From CAZRHH01 sp964599885 (GTDB lineage Bacteria > Chloroflexota > Dehalococcoidia > DSTF01 > JACRBR01), in assembly GCA_964599885.1 (NCBI GenBank), contig CAZRHH010000080.1:1-13721 (forward strand): a DNA stretch of 13,721 nt. Reading direction: 5' to 3'. The translations under genes were made by a program, and so were the position numbers. Under the pieces are notes generated by a model. That model worked only from the letters and a program-made list of their open reading frames with translations. It made no database searches and was not told the origin of the DNA. Positions 7,021-12,586 of this stretch are shown one piece after another (position 1 is the stretch's first letter; each line of letters opens with the position of its first letter).

Positions 7021-7699
7021 GCACGCCGTGTCACTCGTTCGCGAATCGCACACACGGCCCGTACCACCAACAATGGTAGGGGCCCCAATTGCCGGGCCCC
7101 GGCATCGCGCAACGACGCTCGGCACACTACGATCGTAGCGGCACAGCGTGCTGTGCCGTCGGCGGCCGCTCGCCGTCGTCAGATAGCCAGCGACAGAGCT
7201 CCGCGCCGTGTCATCCGTGCGCGAATCGCACCCGACGGCCGTACCACCAACAATGGTAGGGGCGCCGCTTGCCGGGCCCCGGCATCGCGCAACGACGCTC
7301 GGCACACTACGATCGTAGCGGCACAGCGTGCTGTGCCGTCGGCGGCCGCTCGCCGTCGTCAGATAGCCAGCGACAGAGCTCCGCGCCGTGTCATCCGTGC
7401 GCGAATCGCACCCGACGGCCGTACCACCAACAATGGTAGGGGCGCCGCTTGCCGGGCCCCGGCATCGCGCAACGACGCTCGGCACACTACGATCGTAGCG
7501 GCACAGCGTGCTGTGCCGTCGGCGGCCGCTCGCCGTCGTCAGATAGCCAGCGACAGAGCTCCGCGCCGTGTCATCCGTGCGCGAATCGCACCCGACGGCC
7601 GTACCACCAACAATGGTAGGGGCGCCGCTTGCCGGGCCCCGGCATCGCGCAACGACGCTCGGCACACTACGATCGTAGCGGCACAGCGTGCTGTGCCGT
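7021..7699 (+). repeat. 180-bp tandem repeat array (~3.8 units) of two REP-like hairpins
   Basis: The period is exactly 180 bp. Units 2 (7201-7380) and 3 (7381-7560) are identical, and the partial unit 4 (7561-7699) is identical as far as it goes. Unit 1 (7021-7200) differs mainly in its first 40 nt and in the family B hairpin. Each unit holds a family B element (GTAG foot at 7076, 7256, 7436, 7616) and, 59 nt later, a family A element (GTAG foot at 7135, 7315, 7495, 7675; stem GGCACAGC / GCTGTGCC, loop GT). In units 2-4 the B left arm is GGGGCGCC, so that stem is partly broken, while unit 1 keeps GGGGCCCC. Because 180 is a multiple of 3, long repetitive open frames run through both strands. 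They look non-coding (low complexity, no start signals). The array begins about 12 nt after the cupin stop. Confidence 0.95.
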
Positions 7700-7757
7700 G
7701 TTTCGTTTCCCGCGGTTCTCGCCCATCAATAGCGATCCACGGTCACTTGGCCCCACG

Positions 7758-7784
7758 GTAGGGGCGAACCCACGTGTTCGCCCC
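7758..7784 (+). repeat. REP-like hairpin, family E (GTAG foot)
   Basis: The foot GTAG (7758-7761) overlaps a perfect 9-bp stem GGGGCGAAC / GTTCGCCCC with loop CCACGT (7761-7784). It has the same foot and polarity as the other families but an unrelated stem. Confidence 0.85.
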
Positions 7785-7821
7785 GGTATCATCGCGCGCA
7801 ACCACAAAATTGGCTCATGAT

Positions 7822-7896
7822 CCAGCTGTGTCCATCTGTGGTGCATCTGTGGTTCCTACCCGAAAAACCTCTGTGTCTCTGTGCCTCTGTGGTTAA
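7822..7896 (+). repeat. Composite pyrimidine-rich array (TGTG type)
   Basis: Block 1 has CCATCTGTGG-like units at 10-nt period ending GGTTCCTACC (to 7860). GAAAAA follows, then block 2 has CCTCTGTG units at 8-nt period ending GTGGTTAA (to 7896). The array directly precedes the DinB-like start at 7907. Confidence 0.8.
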
Positions 7897-7906
7897 ATAT
7901 GAACAG

Positions 7907-8143
7907 ATGAACCGCGAAGCCCTATCCGAACTCTTCGACTTCACCACCTTCACGTGGCAAACGTACGCCAAGGCCCTCCGCGATCTCCCGCGCGACTCGA
8001 TCACCACGCCCGTGCCCAACTCCGGATGGCCCGCGCTCCGCAACACGCTCTTCCACATCGCCACCGCCTGAAACGACTGGCTCCGCGACCGCCTCACCCT
8101 CAACGATCCCCTCGACGTCCTCCGCGAACTCGACTTGGCCTGA
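7907..8143 (+). pseudogene. Truncated, interrupted DinB/YfiT-like gene
   Basis: The reading frame starts at ATG 7907 and encodes MNREALSELFDF..., then GWPALRNTLFHIATA. That last part matches the first helix and metal-binding-His region (LFHIATAW-type) of DinB four-helix proteins, which act in thiol transfer or detoxification. A TGA at 8069-8071 falls where family members usually have Trp. The same frame then continues with NDWLRDRLTLNDPLDVLREL, also DinB-like, to a second TGA at 8141-8143. Family members are roughly 150-170 residues; only about 77 codons remain. Similarity ends abruptly at about 8150, where the lower-G+C minus-strand unit begins, suggesting the gene was cut by insertion or deletion. 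TGA is a true stop in neighbours such as the GS-family gene, so recoding is unlikely. Confidence 0.7.
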
Positions 8144-8152
8144 CCCGATCGC

Positions 8153-8857
8153 CTAACTAGAAAACCGGATCTCAGAGAGATATTCCCGGCACGCTCTCAC
8201 AATCTGGTCGCGATCGGCATCCAACCATTGCATCTCGTGGAATATCTGCAAGCAAACGTCGGTAGCGTGCTCCGCGTCCGCAGCTCGCCAAAGTCCAAGG
8301 GACATGGCTTTGCGCTGGTCAACGGCAGACGATCGACAAATGTACTCCTTCGAAAAGAATAGGTCCCGGGGCTCCCAGGTTCCCAAATGGCGACCATCCA
8401 TCCCGGTGTACCGGAACTCAATATTGATCACCTCATCGTCGGGAACGCCCAACGCTTCGTAGAGTCTCCACAGAGAGCCGATGGCTTCGCTTACGTGATA
8501 GACGGTGGCCGTGTAGTCGAGCATCTTGCCGCGCTTGAGCGCCGCTTCATACGTCTCTTCGTCCATGAGCGACTTATGGAAGAACAGGCCGCTCTGCCTC
8601 AGGCGCCAGAACTCAAAATGAAGATTGCCGCCCATTCGATTGCGGTCAATGGTTGTTTCAATTCCATCGCCCACAACGAGGGTCCCGTCCGTTACTTTCG
8701 ACTTGTCGAGCACCGCGATGAAGGGCCATCCGCGGAACATCACCATCGCTTTAGTCGCAGCATCTCGTAGCGCGTCTCGGCCGAACCGCTTCGCGTCAAA
8801 CGTGGCCGGATAGGCCGTGACTTCGCGGTAGCCTTCGTACTCATTCCAAGGGATCAC
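8153..8857 (-). CDS. Uncharacterised protein coupled to AlbA_2 gene
   Basis: I do not recognise a family for this 234-residue soluble protein. It has no signal peptide or membrane segment. Notable segments are AMVMFRGWPF (residues 37-46), GDGIETTIDR (63-72) and FEFWRLRQSGLFFHKSLMDEE (81-101), then a helical C-terminal half rich in Trp, Asp and Arg. The start is GTG at 8857, overlapping the AlbA_2 stop (GTGA), so translation is probably coupled. From memory, similar GWPF...DGIE...YW.L..SG.F patterns can follow AlbA_2 domains in single longer proteins; I infer that this is the effector or sensor half of a split AlbA_2 protein. G+C in sampled lines is about 53-55%, against over 70% in the methyltransferase gene, consistent with horizontal transfer. 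The CDS is firm; the function is unknown. Confidence 0.8.
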   Translation of the reverse strand: MIPWNEYEGYREVTAYPATFDAKRFGRDALRDAATKAMVMFRGWPFIAVLDKSKVTDGTLVVGDGIETTIDRNRMGGNLHFEFWRLRQSGLFFHKSLMDEETYEAALKRGKMLDYTATVYHVSEAIGSLWRLYEALGVPDDEVINIEFRYTGMDGRHLGTWEPRDLFFSKEYICRSSAVDQRKAMSLGLWRAADAEHATDVCLQIFHEMQWLDADRDQIVRACREYLSEIRFSS

Positions 8858-9525
8858 GTCGCACCGCCAGGAAGATCCTTGATCTCGCGGATCTGTTGCT
8901 CGAAGAGGGTTCGAGCATCGGTTGACGCGACGCTTCGTCGGGCGCTCGGTCCCGCGCGTCGATAAATCTCGTCAATGCGAGCAATGAGCGCATCCGCGCT
9001 ATTCGTGGTGGCGCGATCTATCAGCGCCCTCATTTGGACCGCATTTGAGATCTTTGCCGTTTGACATGCTTCCGTCCGGATGTAAATGGCGGCCTCGTGC
9101 AAGATGTCGCCGAAGCTTTTGACGCAAATGTGCGGTACCGTCTGGAACGGCAGTACCTGCACCGCAACGTACATCAATCCAGCCACGACCGGCTTGTGAA
9201 CGCGAAACTGGATCAGCGGCTGGATGTAGTTTGCCGTCCACAGTCCGATCGGAGTCGCGTCGAATCCGGACGCTTGATCAACTGTTAAGCCGACGCCGGC
9301 GAAGGCCCGCGCCGCATCTTCCTCCACCCCGATGATGATCCAGCCGGGCCGATCGGAGTTGCCCATCGCCGCGAGATCACGAACAAGCTCAGCCTTCTCA
9401 GCATTGTTCCACAGGCTCCACCCCCCTGGGCCCTTGTAGTCTAGATCTGGGCTTTCCGTCCCCCGCGTAACGAGCACGCCAAGATCGAGTTCGCCTTCGC
9501 TACCAGGTATCGGTTGGTTGGTCAT
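8854..9525 (-). CDS. Schlafen AlbA_2 domain protein
   Basis: The 223-residue protein carries an AlbA_2 (Schlafen-type) domain over residues about 15-155. Typical marks are E24-SPDLDYKGP (the E...LE.K element), AELVRDLAAMGNSDRPGWII with IGVEE (46-69; the AfaNt-GG-iiiGV element) and YIRTEACQTAKIS (148-160; the R..s.t..a element). This domain occurs in putative nucleic-acid-binding regulators and in nucleases, and is common in mobile and defence-related loci. A C-terminal helical tail (170-215, LIARIDEIYRR, LFEQQIREIKD) could oligomerise. ATG at 9525 is chosen because the domain follows directly; an in-frame upstream start at 9591 would add 22 poorly supported residues. No good Shine-Dalgarno is visible for either. 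It is the first gene of a two-gene unit with the 234-residue partner. Confidence 0.85.
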   Translation of the reverse strand: MTNQPIPGSEGELDLGVLVTRGTESPDLDYKGPGGWSLWNNAEKAELVRDLAAMGNSDRPGWIIIGVEEDAARAFAGVGLTVDQASGFDATPIGLWTANYIQPLIQFRVHKPVVAGLMYVAVQVLPFQTVPHICVKSFGDILHEAAIYIRTEACQTAKISNAVQMRALIDRATTNSADALIARIDEIYRRAGPSARRSVASTDARTLFEQQIREIKDLPGGAT

Positions 9526-9619
9526 CGTGAACAAGCATCCGGCAAGTTGAGCTGCGGGGCAACCGCGACGATCAACAGAGTCGCGTCGCACAATCTACGT
9601 TAACCGGGGTAGGGTCACT

Positions 9620-9647
9620 GTGTTCATCTGTGTCCATCTGTGGTTAG
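9620..9647 (+). repeat. Short pyrimidine-rich array (TGTG type, 10-nt period)
   Basis: TTCATCTGTG and TCCATCTGTGG units in the ATCTGTG 10-nt family, ending GGTTA. It stands upstream of the AlbA_2 gene and forms the 5' part of the composite cassette at 9620-9796. Confidence 0.7.
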
Positions 9648-9662
9648 CGACAACACCGTCCC

Positions 9663-9796
9663 GCGATCGATCAACGCCCAACCACGCCAGAAGTTAACGT
9701 CCGCCGAAAAACAAAGAAGGGACGGCGCCCATGCCGTCCCTTCCACCTGTCTCTGTTCTCGCAGCTCCATCCTCCACCCTCCATCTTCCAGTCCCC
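9663..9796 (+). repeat. Composite intergenic cassette, copy 1
   Basis: Segments in order are GATCGATCAACGCC, CAGAAGTTAACG, AAAAACAA-GAAGGGACG with its hairpin, CTGTTCTCGC, then CTCCATC/CTCCACC/CTCCATC/TTCCAGT, four units at 7-nt period. The same order recurs at 10586-10735. Each copy lies just 3' of a minus-strand gene and supplies a terminator for it. Confidence 0.8.
9707..9742 (-). terminator. Intrinsic terminator of the L,D-transpeptidase gene
   Basis: Read on the minus strand, the stem AAGGGACGGC / GCCGTCCCTT (10 bp, loop ATGGGC) is followed by CTTTGTTTTT. It lies about 72 nt after the gene's stop codon. It is embedded in the repeated cassette. Confidence 0.75.
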
Positions 9797-9813
9797 GTGA
9801 AACGCGCAGCGCG

Positions 9814-10482
9814 TCAGCGCACCACAACCCGCGTCCCCACCCCCGCAAAATTCCAGAAAAACTCCGCGTCCGCCAGCCGCATTCCCACGCACCCGTGACT
9901 CGACCGTTCGTTGCCGAAGTACGACTCCTCGCGCCAGTAGTTCAAATGCAGCGCGTGCCCCGCGTTCGTGAAGTACTGCGTGTACAGCACGTCCGTCAGA
10001 TGGTAGAACTCTTCCGCTCCGATCGCCGCCGATGTCATCGTCTCGTTCGCGACGCGATACTCGATGCGCCACGTCCCCGGCGGCGTCTCCCAGCCGTCCT
10101 TGCCCGTCGTGACGAGCGCCGTATACAGCACCGTCTCGCCGATCATCGCCGTCGTCGTTTGCGCGCTCAGGTCGACATCGATCCAGCGCTCCCCGACAAC
10201 CTCCGGACCAGGCACCGACGGCGGATTCGGCGCCGGCACCGATGACGTAGCCGTCGGCTCCGGCGTGAACGTCGCCGTGGCCGTAGGAGTCGGCGTCACC
10301 GTCGGCGTTGAAGTAGACGTGGGCGTCGGCGTGAACGTAGGCGTCGGCGTGGCGGTGGAAGCGGCGAACACATTCCACTCCGCCGACGGACCCACCGTCC
10401 GCAGCGTAAACGCCGTCCCCCCAAGCGCCGCCGTCACAACGACAAGCGCCCCAAGAACTCCAAACACCCGGCTGCGACTCAT
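9814..10482 (-). CDS. Secreted L,D-transpeptidase (YkuD family)
   Basis: The 222-residue cell-wall enzyme cross-links or anchors to peptidoglycan using a Cys nucleophile. An N-terminal hydrophobic segment (residues 7-27, FGVLGALVVVTAALGGTAF) is a signal peptide or membrane anchor. Residues about 42-90 form a Thr/Pro linker of TPTP repeats that probably spans the envelope. The YkuD catalytic domain (about 98-222) ends with SSHGCVGM: S195-H196-G197-C198 with H179 16 residues upstream, matching the H-X14-17-[ST]HGC signature. The position after the Cys-Val pair is Gly where Arg is common. ATG at 10482 has AGGGG just upstream, with rather short spacing. It is monocistronic, with its own terminator. 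Confidence 0.93.
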   Translation of the reverse strand: MSRSRVFGVLGALVVVTAALGGTAFTLRTVGPSAEWNVFAASTATPTPTFTPTPTSTSTPTVTPTPTATATFTPEPTATSSVPAPNPPSVPGPEVVGERWIDVDLSAQTTTAMIGETVLYTALVTTGKDGWETPPGTWRIEYRVANETMTSAAIGAEEFYHLTDVLYTQYFTNAGHALHLNYWREESYFGNERSSHGCVGMRLADAEFFWNFAGVGTRVVVR

Positions 10483-10503
10483 TCGCCCCTCAGCAAAGAC
10501 TCA

Positions 10504-10575
10504 GATCCATCTGTGCCCATCTGTGCAATCTGTGGAAAGGGAAATTCCTCTGTGCCTCCGTGCCTCTGTGGTTCA
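10504..10575 (+). repeat. Composite pyrimidine-rich array (TGTG type)
   Basis: CCATCTGTGC units at 10-nt period (10504-10535), then a GGGAAATT linker, then CCTCTGTG/CCTCCGTG/CCTCTGTG at 8-nt period ending GTGGTTCAA. It lies just upstream of the L,D-transpeptidase start, on the opposite strand. Confidence 0.8.
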
Positions 10576-10585
10576 ACCGAGGCCC

Positions 10586-10735
10586 GCCGATCGATCAACG
10601 CCCCACCCGCATCAGAAGTTAACGCCAGCAAGAAAAACAAGGAAGGGACGACAAGCGTGCCGTCCCCCCTCGCTGTTCTCTGTTCGAATGCGCTCTGTTC
10701 TCGCCGCTCCATCCTCCAGCCTGCACCTTCCAGTG
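10586..10735 (+). repeat. Composite intergenic cassette, copy 2
   Basis: It has the same segment order as 9663-9796: GATCGATCAACGCC, CAGAAGTTAACG, AAAAACAAGGAAGGGACG with hairpin, CTGTTCTCGC, then CTCCATCCTCCA and CTTCCAGTGTC. It is longer than copy 1 because of extra sequence around 10671-10690. Both copies follow an ATCTGTG-type array, so the array plus cassette is one larger repeated unit. Confidence 0.8.
10630..10666 (-). terminator. Intrinsic terminator of the mini zinc-ribbon gene
   Basis: On the minus strand, GGGACGGCA / TGTCGTCCC forms a 9-bp stem with one G-T pair and loop CGCT, followed by TTCCTTGTTTTTCTT. It lies about 100 nt after the stop codon, inside cassette copy 2. Confidence 0.7.
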
Positions 10736-10765
10736 TCCGCTCAAGGAGACGCAGCCCGGCCGAAC

Positions 10766-10912
10766 CTACGCGGTGGCCTTCCCAATCTTGTACATGCCCG
10801 TGCCGCACACCGGGCACACGCCCTTCGTCGCCGGCTTGCCGTTCTTCATCGTTACCGGCGTCGCATCCTTCATCTCACGCTGTTCCCTGCACTTCAGGCA
10901 GTAGGCTTGCAT
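10766..10912 (-). CDS. Mini zinc-ribbon protein (DUF5679-like)
   Basis: The 48-residue protein begins MQAYCLKCREQREMKD and ends CPVCGTGMYKIGKATA. Two CxxC knuckles (C5/C8 and C34/C37) form a four-Cys zinc ribbon that fills the whole protein; a TMKNGKPATKG hairpin joins them. This matches the small DUF5679 type, whose role is unknown; binding to nucleic acid or protein is plausible. ATG at 10912 has a strong GGGAGGGAG site 5 nt upstream, which rules out the longer in-frame start at 10975. An 8-bp inverted repeat lies at 10974-10999 upstream. It is monocistronic, with its own terminator in the repeated cassette. Confidence 0.88.
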   Translation of the reverse strand: MQAYCLKCREQREMKDATPVTMKNGKPATKGVCPVCGTGMYKIGKATA

Positions 10913-10973
10913 TGAAACTCCCTCCCTTATAACTGCGCTCGCACAACGCTGCGCGAGTCTTTCTCCGTATGAC

Positions 10974-10999
10974 ATAGGCAGTTGATCAGTTCTGCCTAT
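10974..10999 (-). promoter_or_regulatory. Inverted repeat upstream of mini zinc-ribbon gene, possible operator
   Basis: ATAGGCAG / CTGCCTAT are perfect 8-bp arms around a 10-nt A/T-rich centre TTGATCAGTT, itself partly symmetric. The element lies 62 nt before the zinc-ribbon start codon. The size suits a dimeric repressor site or a structured leader. A second, weaker pair (CTCGC / GCGAG near 10938-10957) lies between it and the gene. I cannot fix a -35/-10 pair. Confidence 0.4.
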
Positions 11000-11113
11000 T
11001 CGAACCTGGATCGTACGAATGATAGACCGCCCGGAAGCGTTGTCAAGCGAATCTGCGCCGAATCTGCCGCGAATCTGGCTAGATTCACGCTTTTGACCCG
11101 AAATTGGCCCGAT

Positions 11114-12010
11114 TCAGCCCGTCGGCATCAGTTTTTCGGGATGCCACCCCCCGCTCGGCGTTCGCCGCAGCAGCCCCAAAAACTCGCCCCCAACCGTATA
11201 CGCACGGCATCGCGCAGCATCGAAGCGCCCCTCCAGCACCACGTCTCGACCGCACGAAATATCCGTCGTGTGCGCCACCTCAAGGATCGCCGCAGCCTCC
11301 CGTTCGACCGCCCGGTCCGGCGCCAGCATCAGTTCCGCAAGCCTGCCCGCGCCCGCCGCCACGCTCAGCGCCCCCGGCGCGTGCGCATCTCCCACGCCAA
11401 ACCCGCCGCTCGACGTCCGCCGCAGCGCCGTCAGGTGCGCGCCGCATCCGAGCCGCTCGCCCAGGTCGTGCGCGATCGACCGGATGTACGTCCCTTTGCC
11501 GCACCGCACCTCGATCTCGGCTTCGCCACCCTCGAACCCCTGTAGCGCGATCGCATCAACCCGCACGACGCGCGCGGCGACCGTCACCGCCTGCCCCTCG
11601 CGCGCGTACTTGTACAGCGGCTTCCCGGCGAGCTTGATCGCGCTGAACACCGGCGGCGTCTGCTCGATATCCCCGACGAACCCACGCAGCGCAGCTTCAA
11701 GCGCGTCAGCCGTCACGTGCGAAGCGTCGCGCTGCGCCGTCACCAGGCCCTCAGCGTCGTACGTGTCCGTACTGACGCCGAACCGCACACGCGCCACGTA
11801 CGTCTTCGAAGCCGCGTCCAGATACTCGATCAGCCGCGTCGCGTGTCCGACCCCCACCGGCAACACCCCCGTCGCCAGCGGATCGAGCGTCCCCGCATGC
11901 CCGACGCGCTTCACCCCCGCCAACCGCCGCACAAGCGCCACCATAGAAAACGAAGTAACCCCCGCCGGCTTATCAACAATGATGAACCCGCTAAGCCCGC
12001 TCACGCCCAT
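11114..12010 (-). CDS. truB: tRNA pseudouridine-55 synthase TruB
   Basis: This 298-residue enzyme isomerises U55 in the T-loop of tRNAs. The N-terminal GFIIVDKPAGVTSF (8-21) and VGHAGTLDPLATGVLPVGVG (36-55) are the TruB signatures; the catalytic Asp is D43. A YVARVRFGVSTDTYDAEG strand-loop (71-88) follows, then KLAGKPLYKYAREG and CGKGTYIRSIAHDLGERLG. The C-terminal part (about 215-298) is PUA-like, with FLGLLRR. ATG at 12010 fits the family N terminus; an in-frame GTG at 12049 would add 13 Arg/Glu-rich residues without homology. In many bacteria truB lies next to rbfA or ribF, but no such neighbour is seen here; it stands alone between repeat-filled gaps. Confidence 0.96.
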   Translation of the reverse strand: MGVSGLSGFIIVDKPAGVTSFSMVALVRRLAGVKRVGHAGTLDPLATGVLPVGVGHATRLIEYLDAASKTYVARVRFGVSTDTYDAEGLVTAQRDASHVTADALEAALRGFVGDIEQTPPVFSAIKLAGKPLYKYAREGQAVTVAARVVRVDAIALQGFEGGEAEIEVRCGKGTYIRSIAHDLGERLGCGAHLTALRRTSSGGFGVGDAHAPGALSVAAGAGRLAELMLAPDRAVEREAAAILEVAHTTDISCGRDVVLEGRFDAARCRAYTVGGEFLGLLRRTPSGGWHPEKLMPTG

Positions 12011-12118
12011 ACGGTCGCCCCGTTCACGGCTGGCCGCCCGTTCCTGCACAACAACGGTTCAAGCCAATGACCTCTGCCTGTGTTGTTCGTGATCCAAATG
12101 AATCGCGGTCTCACCTTC

Positions 12119-12142
12119 GTAGCGGCGGAGCTTTAGCTCCGC
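12119..12142 (+). repeat. REP-like hairpin, family D copy 3
   Basis: The foot GTAG (12119-12122) precedes stem GCGGAGC / GCTCCGC with loop TTTA (12125-12142), a one-base loop variant of the TTCA copies. It lies on the + strand in the gap upstream of truB. Confidence 0.85.
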
Positions 12143-12147
12143 AACAA

Positions 12148-12220
12148 TCCCGCTTCCCCACACATCTGTGTCCATCTGTGTGCATCTGTGGTTCCTACCT
12201 TGAAAACCTCCGTGCCTCCC
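12148..12220 (+). repeat. Composite pyrimidine-rich array (TGTG type)
   Basis: CCCGCTTCCCC leads into ATCTGTG units at 10-nt period (12163-12190) ending GGTTCCTACC. A TTGAAAA linker and short CCTCCGTG-type block follow. It repeats the order seen at 7822-7896. Confidence 0.8.
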
Positions 12221-12284
12221 CTGAAAAAAAGACCCCGACCAGGACGTCGAGCGCTCGTTCTGGCCAACCCTCCGAGCGCAAGTT

Positions 12285-12312
12285 CCCCCTCTCCAAGAAT
12301 TTGGAGAGGGGG
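12285..12312. repeat. Perfect 12-bp hairpin element
   Basis: CCCCCTCTCCAA (12285-12296) and TTGGAGAGGGGG (12301-12312) pair perfectly around GAAT. It is followed by CCGGGGGTGAGGCC and, at 12364-12377, by a second small palindrome GTGAGG / CCTCAC. There is no T-tract on either side, so it is not a simple terminator. The surrounding 12221-12400 holds no gene that I can recognise. Confidence 0.85.
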
Positions 12313-12400
12313 CCGGGGGTGAGGCCGCGCGTCGTGTTACGCACAGAACGTTCATCCCCGGAGGTGAGGCCCCTCACGTAGAACTCTGGTGAGCCGTTGA

Positions 12401-12583
12401 TCTCGCTTCCCGTTTCTCGCATCCCGCTTCCCTACCCGTCCGTGTCCATCTGTGTGCATCTGTGCTTCTACCCTGAAAAACCTCTGTGCCTCTGTGCCTC
12501 TGTGGCGAATCAGATTCTTCGTTCTCCGCTCGGCCCTGAAAAACCTCTGCGCTCCTCTGCGCCCTTTGCGCCTTTGCGGTGAA
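12401..12583 (+). repeat. Largest composite pyrimidine-rich array (four blocks)
   Basis: Blocks in order: TCCCGCTTC-like units (12401-12433); ATCTGTG units at 10-nt period (to about 12466); after a CTGAAAAA linker, CCTCTGTG units at 8-nt period ending GTGGCGAA (to 12509); after a second CTGAAAAA, CTCTGCG/CTTTGCG units at 10, 9 and 8 nt ending GCGGTGAA (to 12583). It holds both the TGTG and TGCG kinds. It ends 3 nt from the methyltransferase stop codon. Confidence 0.85.
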
Positions 12584-12586
12584 CGC

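Noticed and set aside
7026..7699. CRISPR array
   Set aside because: The 180-bp period is uniform with no unique spacers, and no cas genes are nearby.
6838..7761. Long open frames on both strands across the 180-bp array that look like internally repeated proteins
   Set aside because: 180 is divisible by three, so any stop-free frame repeats automatically. The translations are Arg/Ala/Ser/Thr-rich, lack start signals and run through hairpins; no known repeat-protein pattern is seen.
7907..8143. TGA recoded as tryptophan in the DinB-like frame
   Set aside because: Several clear genes here end in TGA (GS-family, lipoprotein, AlbA_2), and TGG is used normally for Trp. A pseudogene is simpler.
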